Part shown: piece after piece, positions 8,870 to 18,408 of the stretch
Numbering within the stretch: position 1 is the stretch's first letter
Layout of the letters: each line of letters begins with the position of its first letter
Assembly: GCA_023411375.1 (NCBI GenBank)
Contig: JAEYOW010000044.1
Span: forward strand, 124,001 to 188,000
DNA: 64,000 nucleotides
Direction: 5' to 3'
Origin: Bacillota bacterium
GTDB taxonomy: Bacteria; Bacillota; Clostridia; Christensenellales; Aristaeellaceae
Program-made: the position numbers and the translations under genes
The notes under the pieces: model-generated
Databases searched by the model: none
The model's input: only the letters and a program-made list of their open reading frames with translations
Told to the model about the DNA's origin: nothing

Positions 8870-8928
8870 TAGACAGACAACTCAATCGGACCGGCCCCGA
8901 GGCCTGTCTGGAAGAAAAGAGGCAACGA

Positions 8929-9648
8929 ATGGCTGAGAAGAAGGCTGACAAGCTATATGAGCAGGTGTTTCAGGCCTTGCGCGGCTACATTCTGGAAAAC
9001 GGTCTGCAGCCGGGCGACCAGTTGCCCACGGAACAGGTGCTTTGCGAAAAGCTGGGCGCGTCCAGAAACGTAATCCGCGAGGCGATCAAGGCCATGGATC
9101 TGATGGGCATGACGCGTTCCGTAGCCGGGCGCGGGACGGAACTGAGGCCCTTCAATCTGCATTTTTTGTTGCAAAGCGTGCTGTTTAGCTGCGCTGAGGA
9201 TAACGACGTCGTAATGGGGGAGATGCTCAACATCCGCAAGCATCTGGAGCTCGGCTTTATGGGCGACGCCTATGAAGCGATGGGTGAAGAGGATATCCGT
9301 GAGGTGCGCCGCGCGTTTGAGGGAATGGCGGAGCACGTGACCAGCCCCTTTCAGGTGTTTCACCCTATCGACTGTGCGTTTCATATGGCGATCTTTCGGC
9401 CGCTGAACAACAGGACGCTGCTTTCCGAGCTGGACGCGATCTGGAAGGTGGACGCGATGTTCCGCTCGGAGGACCGCTCCGCCTTTGGGCAAAGCGACGT
9501 GCACACGCATGAAAACATCGTGGTCGCGCTGGAAGGCCATAATAAGGAAGCGTTTGAAGCGGCTATGCGCCTGCATTATTCCGGGGTCTCCTTTGCCGTG
9601 AAGTTGAAAACCGTTACGCTGAGCGGTCTGCCAAAGGACATATCCTGA
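8929..9648 (+). CDS. GntR-family transcriptional regulator, FadR subfamily
   Basis: This 239-residue regulator has a winged helix-turn-helix at about residues 8-75 (LYEQVFQALRGYI, LPTEQVLCEKLGASRNVIREAIKAM) and an all-helical FCD effector domain with the metal-site histidines in CAFHMAIF and HTHENIVVAL. It is divergent from the transporter/NanA-like operon and cotranscribed with the YhcH-like gene, so it most likely represses both until its sugar-acid ligand is present. This is the position and family type of NanR in several sialic acid loci; the ligand is an inference. Confidence 0.93.
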   Translation: MAEKKADKLYEQVFQALRGYILENGLQPGDQLPTEQVLCEKLGASRNVIREAIKAMDLMGMTRSVAGRGTELRPFNLHFLLQSVLFSCAEDNDVVMGEMLNIRKHLELGFMGDAYEAMGEEDIREVRRAFEGMAEHVTSPFQVFHPIDCAFHMAIFRPLNNRTLLSELDAIWKVDAMFRSEDRSAFGQSDVHTHENIVVALEGHNKEAFEAAMRLHYSGVSFAVKLKTVTLSGLPKDIS

Positions 9649-9680
9649 GCGCGGCCGGAAACAACAAGGAGGAATTAGGT

Positions 9681-10133
9681 ATGATTTTGGATAGCATTGA
9701 AAATTGGCGGGCATATCTGGGGATCAGCCCGGAGCTGGATGCGGCGCTGCGGTTTTTGGGCGAAACCAGCTTGGAGCTGCTGGAGCCCGGCACAGAGGTG
9801 GCGCTGGACGGCCATCGCGTCTACGCGATGGTGAAGGAGCTTTCAACAAAGCGCGAGCCGGATGAGCTGGAATATCATCAGGCCTATCTGGACGTACACG
9901 CGCCGGTTTCGGGCCCTGAGGAAATGGCGCTTTGCGGCTTGGAGGCACGTCCAGAGGGTACAATCTTTGATACCGAACGTGATTTTGGGCTTTTCCGTTC
10001 GTCGGCAGTGAACAGGATTGTCATTCCCGCGGGATGGTTCTGCGTTTGCTTTCCGCAGGATGCGCACGCGCCGTGCCTGACCTCCGGCGAGCCGGGCCCG
10101 CTGCGCAAGGTGATTGTGAAGGTGGCTGTCTGA
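9681..10133 (+). CDS. YhcH/YjgK/YiaL family protein (putative sialic acid anomerase)
   Basis: This 150-residue cupin-like protein of the DUF386 family has the conserved metal-binding segment YHQAYLDVH in the middle and FPQDAHAPC near the C-terminus. Members are encoded in nan operons, where NanQ/YhcH speeds anomerisation of N-acetylneuraminate. Its presence beside a NanA-type lyase and a FadR-type regulator is the strongest contextual sign that the locus handles sialic acid or a close relative. ATG at 9681 follows AAGGAGG at 10-base spacing. Confidence 0.92.
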   Translation: MILDSIENWRAYLGISPELDAALRFLGETSLELLEPGTEVALDGHRVYAMVKELSTKREPDELEYHQAYLDVHAPVSGPEEMALCGLEARPEGTIFDTERDFGLFRSSAVNRIVIPAGWFCVCFPQDAHAPCLTSGEPGPLRKVIVKVAV

Positions 10134-10251
10134 ACGGCGATAGGATATCAACTGCTGCCGAGGGGTATGCCGATCCGAAACAGACGCGTGAAGCATCGAT
10201 CACGGCAGCTTCCGCGGCCTTCCAGTTCTCCCCGCCGATTTTACATCTACC

Positions 10252-10276
10252 GCGCCGGCTGTCGCCGGCGCTTTTT
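10252..10276 (+). terminator. Rho-independent terminator after the regulator/yhcH unit
   Basis: GCGCCGGC, loop TGTC, GCCGGCGC, then TTTTT. The rest of the 325-base gap (10134-10461) holds the leader of the next operon; no clear promoter was found in it. Confidence 0.9.
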
Positions 10277-10461
10277 AATTGTTCGCAGCGTAAGTTTATG
10301 CTTTTCGAGCGGATATTCGCCGGCGGAAGGCCCCCCTTTCAGGTGTGCCAGCGGTATAAAAATCCTACCTTCTGCCGCAATTTTCTATTTCATCCCGTTA
10401 TATGCAACGAGGCATACGCGCAAATTGCCAGAAGCGCGGATGCCTGAAAAGGAGAACGATG

Positions 10462-12774
10462 ATGTACAAAAGAAAACGCATACTCATAGCGCTAATGTTA
10501 ATCCTTGTCCTGCCGCTCTCTTCGGCGGCGGCGGAAACGCAGACGTTCAACACCGTGCTTTTTGATTCGTCTGCCGTGGTAGGCGACGAGGCGCCCTTAA
10601 CGACGGACAGCGTTGCCGCCATTGGCGACACGCTTTACCTGCTTGCCGGTGAAGCGCTTTACCACTGGCGTCCGGGCGACGCCAAACCAACGGCTATCCT
10701 TACGCAGGGCTTTGTCAACGCTGAGCAAAATTATCTCGAATCCGAGGAGCGCAGCGCGGACGGCGTTTACGTCAGCCGTCTTTTCGCTGCCGACGGCGTG
10801 CTTTACGGCTACGATGAGCAAAGCGGCGCAATCTCCGTGCTGACCGGCGAGGGCGCACCTCGGCGTCTTGCCGCGGTTGACCTCGCCTCGCTTGCCGATA
10901 CGGAGCGCTTTGTGCAAAACGGCCGGCTTTTGCGTGTCTTTTCCTCCGGAGGTAAAATTTTTCTGCTGCTGTCCTCTTATGGAGAAAAACAGGAGAGTCT
11001 GCTTGTCACGGCGGACCTTTCCACGGGTGCGGTGCTTCATCAAACCAGGCGGGACGACCTTTCGGACGTCGCCCCTTACCGCGACGGCAGGCTGCTTGCC
11101 CTCACCCAAAACGCCGGCGAATGGAACGAGGAGACGGGCGAGCCTGCTCCCGGCGAGCTGGTTTCGCTTGATCCCGCTACGGGAGACGTCTCGTCCATCT
11201 GCACGCTTATCAGCGGAACGGATATGGGGCTTGTGTATGGTGAAAGCGCAAACACCGCCTATTTTATTTCAAAGGCGAAGATTTATGGCCTGCCGGGAAT
11301 GCGTCCCGAGCCCAAAATCAGCGCGTATCTTCCCAACGAGGCCACGATGGGCTTCGGCCAGAGCGTCGCGCTTCTGGAGGGCGGGCTATATGTATACGCC
11401 GATTACAGCGGCGTCATCATTCGCGGGCTGAACGCGGACGCTGCCGCGGGCGGCGCACTGACCATTTACGGAGAGTACGGCAGCGACGCGCACCAGGCAT
11501 TTGTTGCGGAGCATCCGAATATTCCGGTCACTTCTACCTCTGCCAATTATGAAAACATACAGCAGTTGACGGCAGCCATGCTAAGCGGAGGCTCCGCCGT
11601 GGATGTGCTCAGGCTCGGGTCTGCCAGCGTGCCGCTTAAGCGCCTGATCGACAAGGGCTACGCGCTGGACCTGAAGGATTATGAGGGCATCGCCGCCGTT
11701 GTGGACCAGATGTACCCTGCGCTAAGCTCCTACATCCGGCGCGGGGACAAGCTCTGCGCGCTGCCTATATCTGCGGAATCGCACTCAATAGGTGTAAATC
11801 TTTCTGTCTGGAAGGAAAATCTGGGCCTTCCTGAGGCGAATTTGCCCAAAAGCTTTGCCGAATTGCTTGACTTCATCCGCGATTACGCCTATGATTACGG
11901 CAGGGCGCACCCCGATGTTTCCCTGTTTTCAGACGTTGGGGTGCGGGATCTCCTGTTCAACGCGCTGATCGAGCAGTATGTGGCCTATGACCTCAAAAAC
12001 GAGTCGACCATCCGGTTTGATACCGCGCTGTTTCGAAAGCTGCTGGGCAAGCTGGAGGCTATCGACTACGAGGCCATCGAGCCTAACGCGCAAGCGGGCG
12101 AAGCCGGGGGAAATAACGCCGAGGCTGCGGACGGCTTTTGGCAAAAGCCGTCTCTCTTCACCTTCAATGCGGATCCGTTGCGGGTTTCCGCCTACGGCTC
12201 GGACCAGGAGCCCACGCCCCTTCCCCTGCCGCTGGACAGCGGGCTCGCGCCCGTCGTTCCCGTCAGGCTAACCGTGCTAACCGTCAACCCGCGCACGGCG
12301 CACGCAAAGCAGGCCGCGCAGTATCTGGCGGAATACGCAAAGCGATACGCCCCGGACGCCGACGGCATCGCCCTGTTCCCCGGCCGTAACGAGGAGGTTC
12401 CCAACCCCTACTATGAAAAGGATTTGAGCGCCTTTAACAGTTGGATTGCCGAATTGGAGGCCAAGCTTGAAACGGCGACGCCGGAAAACAGGGCGGCTCT
12501 CAAGGCGGAGTTGCAAACCGAACAAAAGGCGCTGGAGGAGTACAAAAGAAAGCGGCGCATAAGCGTCACGGCGGAGATGATCGCGCGCTACCGCAAAAAC
12601 GTCGCGCCCTATTTGTACGTGGTTGGCCAAACGCCGCTGACCAGTTGGGGAGCCTCCGGCGCGGGCGAGCTTCGATCCATTATGACCCAGTACAGCCAGC
12701 GCGCAATTTCCGCCGACAAGCTGATTACCGGGCTTGACAAGCGCATCCGCATCATGTTGCTGGAGGATCAGTGA
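10462..12774 (+). CDS. Secreted propeller-like/family-1 solute-binding fusion protein 1
   Basis: A 770-residue exported protein. After a signal peptide (about 1-23, ending SSAAAE) come roughly 320 residues of beta-rich repeats with motifs like IGDTLYLLAGEALYHW and DGRLLALTQN, suggesting a beta-propeller. Next is a family-1 extracellular solute-binding domain (GALTIYGEYGSDAHQAF, LPKSFAELLDF, RFDTALFRKLL). Near the C-terminus a charged helical hairpin precedes a closing DKRIRIMLLEDQ. It opens a six-gene operon and is a paralogue of the next gene and of the gene at 23587. Start: GGAG at 10451 with ATG at 10462 (ATG at 10459 is in the same frame). The ligand is unknown. Confidence 0.85.
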   Translation: MYKRKRILIALMLILVLPLSSAAAETQTFNTVLFDSSAVVGDEAPLTTDSVAAIGDTLYLLAGEALYHWRPGDAKPTAILTQGFVNAEQNYLESEERSADGVYVSRLFAADGVLYGYDEQSGAISVLTGEGAPRRLAAVDLASLADTERFVQNGRLLRVFSSGGKIFLLLSSYGEKQESLLVTADLSTGAVLHQTRRDDLSDVAPYRDGRLLALTQNAGEWNEETGEPAPGELVSLDPATGDVSSICTLISGTDMGLVYGESANTAYFISKAKIYGLPGMRPEPKISAYLPNEATMGFGQSVALLEGGLYVYADYSGVIIRGLNADAAAGGALTIYGEYGSDAHQAFVAEHPNIPVTSTSANYENIQQLTAAMLSGGSAVDVLRLGSASVPLKRLIDKGYALDLKDYEGIAAVVDQMYPALSSYIRRGDKLCALPISAESHSIGVNLSVWKENLGLPEANLPKSFAELLDFIRDYAYDYGRAHPDVSLFSDVGVRDLLFNALIEQYVAYDLKNESTIRFDTALFRKLLGKLEAIDYEAIEPNAQAGEAGGNNAEAADGFWQKPSLFTFNADPLRVSAYGSDQEPTPLPLPLDSGLAPVVPVRLTVLTVNPRTAHAKQAAQYLAEYAKRYAPDADGIALFPGRNEEVPNPYYEKDLSAFNSWIAELEAKLETATPENRAALKAELQTEQKALEEYKRKRRISVTAEMIARYRKNVAPYLYVVGQTPLTSWGASGAGELRSIMTQYSQRAISADKLITGLDKRIRIMLLEDQ

Positions 12775-12807
12775 TCAGCTAAACCATTCAGGAAAAGGAG
12801 AAATCAA

Positions 12808-15096
12808 ATGTTAAAGAAAATTGTATCCCTGTTGCTTGCCCTGCTGCTTGCGCTCGGCGCGGCAACCTCCGCTCTGGCGATGGCGGTATCGATGTCCACT
12901 TTCGACACAGACGGCGAAAACGACACCATTGTTTCTATCGCGGCGGCAGGCTCCACGCTTTATATCCTGTACCAGAGCGGCCGGCTCGTCTCCCGTCCCG
13001 TTTCCTCAGGCGAGCTGACCGAGCTGGGCGAGGCGACGTGCACAGCCTATTACGCCGACGCGCAGTCCATTCCCACAGAAGATGGCAAGGCCGCCTTTGA
13101 CAAGCTGTTTGTTTCCGACGGGCAGCTTCTCGCGCTTTTAACCGCAACGGGTGAAATGTACCGCGTTTTGGACGATCAGGGGCTTTACGCCCCGGAAAAG
13201 CTCCCCGAAAAGCTGGATACCTCCGTCCTGGTAGAGAAGGACGACGAGTACAGCTCCCTTCTGAGCCTTACTAGCCTATTTGCGCAGGACGGCTTTCTGT
13301 ATTACACCGGCGCCAGCTACTCCGGCGGTTACAGCACCACAGCCGGGCGTATTAACCTCAAAACCGGCGCCGCGCAGGTGTTTAACACCAAAAATTTGAC
13401 CTCCCTCGTTCCCTATCAGGACGGTAAGGTTCTTGCCATGGTCTACGACGCGTCCGCGCTTTACGGCAACGCCGTCAGCCAGGACGCGCTCAGCGCCGCA
13501 GCGCAATACGGTGTGTTCGACCCCGAAAAAGACGCGCTGGAATCCACCAGCGACATCAAAACCGAGAATACGCTCGGCGGTTACGCCATCTCCGGCCTAT
13601 GCTACGGCGCGAATACCCTGTATTACCGCGACGGCTCGCGCGTGATGGGGCTTGATATAACCACGGGCGAAAGCCGCATCAGCGCCTATACCGGCGAGGG
13701 TATGTACGGCAACATGAGCGGCGGAATCACGCTGTATGCCGAAGGCTATTACGTCGCTTTCAACTACGAGGGCCTCAGCGTTTATAAGCTGGACAGCGAA
13801 AACCTGAAAAACGGAGCGCTGACTGTGTTTGGCGAATTCGGCTCCAACGCGCATAAGAGCTTTACCAAGAACTACCCGGACATCCCCGTGGATGTAAGCG
13901 GCGAATACACCAGCGATATCGAAAAGCTTACCCAGGCCATGGTCAGCGAGAGCCAGCCCTACGACGTGCTGATGCTAAACCTCGGCTACATGCCCGTGGA
14001 GCGCCTCCAGCAGAAGGGTTACTGCGCCGACCTGAGCGCCTACCCCGAGATTGTGGAACGCGTGAGCCAGATGTACCCGCAATATGCCGACGCCATGACC
14101 GTGGACGGCAAGCTTTACGGCGTGCCGGTGGATATGAATGGCCAAGTGTTCGGCGTCAACATGGAGCGCTGGGAGGAGCTGGGCCTTACTGAGGACGACC
14201 TGCCCAAAACCATTTTGGAGCTCTACGATTTTGCCGCCAACTGGGTATACGACTACGGCGAGGATAACCCGGACCTTGCCCTGTTTGATTACAACGAGCC
14301 CGGCGATGTGCTGTTCTCTTTGATGCTGAGCCAGTACATGGCGTATACGCAGTGGAAGGGCGAAAGCCTGCGCTTTGATACCGCGCTTTTCCGAAAGCTG
14401 GTGGACGCTTTCAGCGCCATCGACTTTGATGAAATCAAAAGCGTGAGCGACGCGGACGAAAAAAATTATTGGAACAGCGAATCGCTCTTCTCCCTGTACA
14501 TGAGCGTGGGCTACCTCAACCAGAACCAGGGAAACATTAAGCCCCTCTACCTGTCCATGCAGGAGGGCGAGGAGCCCTTCATCGCCGCGACGGTCAACGT
14601 GCTGATCATCAACCCCAAAACCAAGCGCATGGACGACGCGGTTCTCTACGTGAAGAACTATCTGGATAATCTGGAGCCCACGGCCGCCAATATCACCCTG
14701 TTCCCCGAACATAACGACCCCGTGGAGAATCCGTCCTACGAAAGCCAGAAAAAGCAGATCGAGAAGGAGATCGCCTCCGCCCGGGAGCGCCTGGAAAGCG
14801 CGGGCGAAGAAAACAAGGCCGATTTGCAATCGCAGCTTACGCAAATGGAGGAATCCCTCGCGGAATGGGAGAACTACCGCTATAACGTCTCAGCGGAGGC
14901 GATTGCCAGCTACCGCGAAGAAGTCGCTCCGCTGATCTTCGTGCAAAAGCAGAACGTTCTTTATAACGCGGATAATACCGCCGTCACCGAGATCAACAAG
15001 CTGCTGATGCAGTACCTGGAGGGCGCCATTACCAGCGAGCAGATGGTGGAGGATCTGGATAAGCGCGTAAAGCTGATGGAGCTGGAGGACATGTAA
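12808..15096 (+). CDS. Secreted propeller-like/family-1 solute-binding fusion protein 2
   Basis: This 762-residue paralogue of the preceding gene has the same order: signal peptide MLKKIVSLLLALLLALGAAT ending SALA, a propeller-like N-terminus to about residue 330, a family-1 binding domain (GALTVFGEFGSNAHKSF, LPKTILELYDF, RFDTALFRKLV), a glutamate-rich helical hairpin, and the terminal DKRVKLMELEDM. It is 33 bases downstream with an AAAGGAG site, so both are made together. Two large receptors for one permease pair suggests two ligands or a cooperative receptor. No catalytic domain is recognised. Confidence 0.85.
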   Translation: MLKKIVSLLLALLLALGAATSALAMAVSMSTFDTDGENDTIVSIAAAGSTLYILYQSGRLVSRPVSSGELTELGEATCTAYYADAQSIPTEDGKAAFDKLFVSDGQLLALLTATGEMYRVLDDQGLYAPEKLPEKLDTSVLVEKDDEYSSLLSLTSLFAQDGFLYYTGASYSGGYSTTAGRINLKTGAAQVFNTKNLTSLVPYQDGKVLAMVYDASALYGNAVSQDALSAAAQYGVFDPEKDALESTSDIKTENTLGGYAISGLCYGANTLYYRDGSRVMGLDITTGESRISAYTGEGMYGNMSGGITLYAEGYYVAFNYEGLSVYKLDSENLKNGALTVFGEFGSNAHKSFTKNYPDIPVDVSGEYTSDIEKLTQAMVSESQPYDVLMLNLGYMPVERLQQKGYCADLSAYPEIVERVSQMYPQYADAMTVDGKLYGVPVDMNGQVFGVNMERWEELGLTEDDLPKTILELYDFAANWVYDYGEDNPDLALFDYNEPGDVLFSLMLSQYMAYTQWKGESLRFDTALFRKLVDAFSAIDFDEIKSVSDADEKNYWNSESLFSLYMSVGYLNQNQGNIKPLYLSMQEGEEPFIAATVNVLIINPKTKRMDDAVLYVKNYLDNLEPTAANITLFPEHNDPVENPSYESQKKQIEKEIASARERLESAGEENKADLQSQLTQMEESLAEWENYRYNVSAEAIASYREEVAPLIFVQKQNVLYNADNTAVTEINKLLMQYLEGAITSEQMVEDLDKRVKLMELEDM

Positions 15097-15114
15097 CCGC
15101 GCCGGCCAGACTGC

Positions 15115-15140
15115 CGCGGAGGGGCGAAAGCTCCTCCGCG
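15115..15140 (+). other. Intercistronic stem-loop after the second binding protein
   Basis: CGCGGAGGGGC, tetraloop GAAA, GCTCCTCCGCG forms an 11-pair stem (one G-U pair) between the binding-protein stop and the first permease. No U-run follows. It is equivalent in position to the hairpins at 6974, 46162 and 57865. Confidence 0.75.
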
Positions 15141-15201
15141 CTCCCTTCCCGCTTTGCGGACGCAGCGCCTCCGTTTTACCACTACAAAGGAGTCCCGCTT
15201 C

Positions 15202-16053
15202 ATGTTTCACAAGAAATCCGTCTGGTTGTACCTGTTTCCCGGCATGCTGGGGCTGTTGGCGTTTTACCTGGTTCCCTTTGGCTGGGGCGTATGGTTTAGC
15301 CTGACAGACGGCACCATCGACAACAATTTCGTCGGCTTTGCCAACTACCTGCGCGTATGGCAGAACGAGGTTTTTCAGCTTGGCCTTAAAAATACGCTTG
15401 AGCTTTCCTTTCTCTGCGCGCCGGTCATCTTCATCATTTCCTTCCTTTTGGCGTCCATGCTGCGCAAGCACGTGGCTGGCGACGCCTTTTTCCGCAACGC
15501 GCTCCTAATGCCCTATCTGATGCCCTCCTCCGCCATGCTGATCATCTGGCTTTTGATTTTTGATTACGGCGGCATCATCAACCGGCTGTTTGTCTCCATG
15601 GGGCTGGAGCGGGTGTTCTGGCTGGAGGGCAGCGCGCTGCGCGTGCCTATTGTGCTATTGTATATCTGGAAAAACCTCGGCTTCAGCGTGGTCATCTTTA
15701 CCGCGGCGCTGCAGGCCGTACCGGAATCGCTCTACGAATACGCAAGCCTTGAGGGCGCGGGTTATCTGAAACGGGAGTTTTTCATTACCCTGCCGCAGAT
15801 TTTGCCCACTGCCTTTTTGGTGCTGGTGCTGGCGATCGTTAACGCGTTTAAGATATTTAAAGAGGTCTATTTTATCGGCGGCGCGTACCCCGACGAGAGC
15901 ATCTACACATTGCAGCACTATATGAACAATAAATTCGCCAAGCTGGACTATCAGGACGTGACCACCGCCGCCTATTCGTTTGCGGTAATCGTGATCGTGC
16001 TGTTCTTACTGATGTACCGTACCAAATCCGTCCGTCAGGGCGAGACGGCGTAG
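15202..16053 (+). CDS. Sugar-type ABC transporter permease (MalF/UgpA-like)
   Basis: A 283-residue, six-helix permease starting MFHKKSVWLYLFPGMLGLLA, with the cytoplasmic EAA-type loop at YEYASLEGAGYLKREFFITLPQI. ATG at 15202 has AAAGGAG nine bases before it; an earlier in-frame start is unsupported. It should form a heterodimer with the next gene's product. No ATPase is encoded in the operon, so the energy must come from a shared MsmX-type ATPase elsewhere. Confidence 0.93.
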   Translation: MFHKKSVWLYLFPGMLGLLAFYLVPFGWGVWFSLTDGTIDNNFVGFANYLRVWQNEVFQLGLKNTLELSFLCAPVIFIISFLLASMLRKHVAGDAFFRNALLMPYLMPSSAMLIIWLLIFDYGGIINRLFVSMGLERVFWLEGSALRVPIVLLYIWKNLGFSVVIFTAALQAVPESLYEYASLEGAGYLKREFFITLPQILPTAFLVLVLAIVNAFKIFKEVYFIGGAYPDESIYTLQHYMNNKFAKLDYQDVTTAAYSFAVIVIVLFLLMYRTKSVRQGETA

Positions 16054-16066
16054 GGAGGGGGAGCAT

Positions 16067-16978
16067 ATGGCAGAGATTTCGAGAATTCCCCCGAAGCGCC
16101 GGGGACATACGCTTCGGGCCGTACGTGCGGTCATCCGGCATGCGCGGCCGTTCGCCTTTATCCTGCTCGCGGTTATTTCCATCGTCATGCTCATCCCGAT
16201 TGTGTTTACCTTTCTTTACTCCTTTTTTCCCAAAAGCGAGATTACGGCTTACCTCGCCCAGCGCAACAGCTATGACCAGTCCAAATGGCTGGACGTGCTC
16301 TTTTCGCCCGCACAGGTCAGCCTGCGCCAGTATTACACCATCCTGATCGAGGAACCCCAGTATCTGCAACTGTTCTGCAACAGTGCGCTCTACGGCTCGG
16401 CCATTTTGCTGGGGCAGGCGTTCGTCATTCCCATGACGGCCTACGCGCTAAGCCGCTTCCGCTTTCATGGGCGGGACGCGCTGTTTTTCCTGGTGCTCAT
16501 GCTCATGCTGCTGCCGTTTCAGGTGACCATGGCCCCAAGCGTCATGACGCTTCGCGCGCTCGGCCTGCTCAATACCGCGTGGGCGGTCATTCTTCCGATG
16601 ATCTTTTCGCCTTTTTACCTGTTTTTGATTCGCCAATTCATGATCGGCATTCCAAACGAGATCATTGAGGCCGGGCAGATGGATGGGGCGGGTACCTTCC
16701 GCTGCTTTGTCCACGTTATGGTTCCCGTATGCCGCCCCATCATTGGCGCGGCGGCGGCCTTGAGCTTTGCCGACAGCTGGAACATGGTGGAGCAGCCGCT
16801 GGTATACTTAACATCCCAGAACATGCAGCCGCTTTCCGTTATGTTTAACCAGATCAGCACGGATTCCACGGGCATCGCCTTTGCGGGCGCGGCGCTTTAC
16901 CTGTTGCCCATGCTGCTGGTATACATCTACTTTCAGGATGACATCCTGCTCGGTGTGCAGCTGAGCGAGCTCAAATAA
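16067..16978 (+). CDS. Sugar-type ABC transporter permease (MalG/UgpE-like)
   Basis: A 303-residue permease with a basic N-terminus, a first helix at about 25-47, and the EAA-type loop near EIIEAGQMDGAGTFRCFVHV, typical of the second permease of carbohydrate importers. It begins 13 bases after the first permease with a GGGAGGGGG site. Downstream is a 65-base gap and then the adaptor-like gene. Confidence 0.93.
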   Translation: MAEISRIPPKRRGHTLRAVRAVIRHARPFAFILLAVISIVMLIPIVFTFLYSFFPKSEITAYLAQRNSYDQSKWLDVLFSPAQVSLRQYYTILIEEPQYLQLFCNSALYGSAILLGQAFVIPMTAYALSRFRFHGRDALFFLVLMLMLLPFQVTMAPSVMTLRALGLLNTAWAVILPMIFSPFYLFLIRQFMIGIPNEIIEAGQMDGAGTFRCFVHVMVPVCRPIIGAAAALSFADSWNMVEQPLVYLTSQNMQPLSVMFNQISTDSTGIAFAGAALYLLPMLLVYIYFQDDILLGVQLSELK

Positions 16979-17043
16979 CGGAGGATTGAGCGTGAACGGC
17001 TTTTCCATATCCCGTTGATGAACAAGAGAGGATTGTTATAACC

Positions 17044-18405
17044 ATGTCGAAGAAGAACAAGGCGCTCAAGGCGCTGCTCATCCTCGCGGTGGCGGTCGCG
17101 CTGTGCATGTATTTCTCCCGAACCATTCAGACCATCACCACGCCTAAGGTCAAGCTCGTACAGGCGTCCACCGGGCGCATCGAGCAGAAGATCGGCGTCC
17201 AGGCGGTTCCCTACTTTCCCGTTAAGACGGAAATCAAGCTTAACAAGGCCAAGGACTATCCCATCACCATCGATAAGGTGTATGTGAAGGTCGGCCTGTT
17301 CGTGGAGGAGGGGGACACGATCTTTACCGCCTCCATCAACGATTACCAGACCAAGGAGGACGAGCTCCTCAAATCCTACAACGAAAAGGCGCAAGCACTG
17401 ATCGATCTGGATATTGCCAACCGCAAAAGCAGCAAGCAGAGCAAGCAAAACGACCTGTATGATCTGATGCTTCAAAAGCAGGACGCTCTTTCCAAGGCGG
17501 AAAGCGACGCGCGCCTGGCCGCCGCCAAGGAGGGCGTAGACCTTACCTTTGACCAGAGCCTGTGGCTGGCCAAGGCGGAAAAAAGCAAGGCCGGCAAAGA
17601 AACGCTGGCGCTGATCAGCGCCGCCGCGACCGCCAAGGAAGCGTTCGACGTCGCGCGGGCGGATTTCTTCGCCAGCTATGAGAACAAGAAAATCAAGGTT
17701 TCCGACGCGGTTTTCAAGTACATTAAGGACCGCAACCAGCTTGTTACCGAGATGGAGGAGATCAGCGACAAAATGGTGGAGCTGCTGGACGCAAAGCAGA
17801 CCCTTTCCACTGTGACCGCCGCGAGCGCGGGCTACATTGCGGAGCTGGAACTGAAGCCCGGGGACGCCTACGACGGTCAGAAGAGCGCCTATACCCTTGC
17901 CAAGAAGGAAGATAAGCCCGTGCTGCGCGCCGATATCACAGACCTCAAAAAGGATGTCAGCGAAGGCGCGAAGGTGGAGGTTGCCGGCGATTACGACACC
18001 TACAAAACCAAGGTGGAGACCGTTGTGGACGAAACCGACGGCCGCAAATACGCGGAGATGGAACTGACCGACGATATTCTGCGCAGCGCAGGCGGTATGA
18101 GCCGATTGCTGCAGGACGGCGGCGTGGAGGCAAAGATCGTGTTCCGCGCCAAGAAAAACGCCACCATTATTCCCGCTTCCGCGCTGCGCAGCGAGGGCGA
18201 CAGCGAGTATATCTTTGTGGCGGAAAACAAGTATGGCGGTTTCCTGGCCTCCAGCAACATTGTCGCCCGCAAGACCACCGTTACCGTGATCGACCGCAGC
18301 GACAGCGCCGTGAGCGTGCAAGAGGACCTGAGCTATCAAAATATTATCGACCGCGCCGACCGTACCGTGGAGGACGGTAAGCCGGTGATGGAGTATGTGG
18401 AGTAA
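17044..18405 (+). CDS. Membrane-fusion/periplasmic-adaptor-like protein (HlyD/MacA type)
   Basis: This 453-residue protein has one N-terminal membrane helix (about 9-26), a barrel-sandwich half near VKTEIKLN and VYVKVGLFVEEGDTIF, a long alpha-helical hairpin (about 100-265, Lys/Glu/Ala rich), the second lipoyl-like half (ASAGYIAELELKPGDAY), and a beta-barrel/C-terminal region. This is the MacA/HlyD plan. It is followed 3 bases later by a MacB/FtsX-like permease but not by the usual ATPase. In a Gram-positive organism such adaptors pair with MacB-type permeases in signal sensing or export. Its job next to a sugar importer is unknown. Confidence 0.82.
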   Translation: MSKKNKALKALLILAVAVALCMYFSRTIQTITTPKVKLVQASTGRIEQKIGVQAVPYFPVKTEIKLNKAKDYPITIDKVYVKVGLFVEEGDTIFTASINDYQTKEDELLKSYNEKAQALIDLDIANRKSSKQSKQNDLYDLMLQKQDALSKAESDARLAAAKEGVDLTFDQSLWLAKAEKSKAGKETLALISAAATAKEAFDVARADFFASYENKKIKVSDAVFKYIKDRNQLVTEMEEISDKMVELLDAKQTLSTVTAASAGYIAELELKPGDAYDGQKSAYTLAKKEDKPVLRADITDLKKDVSEGAKVEVAGDYDTYKTKVETVVDETDGRKYAEMELTDDILRSAGGMSRLLQDGGVEAKIVFRAKKNATIIPASALRSEGDSEYIFVAENKYGGFLASSNIVARKTTVTVIDRSDSAVSVQEDLSYQNIIDRADRTVEDGKPVMEYVE

Positions 18406-18408
18406 GCG

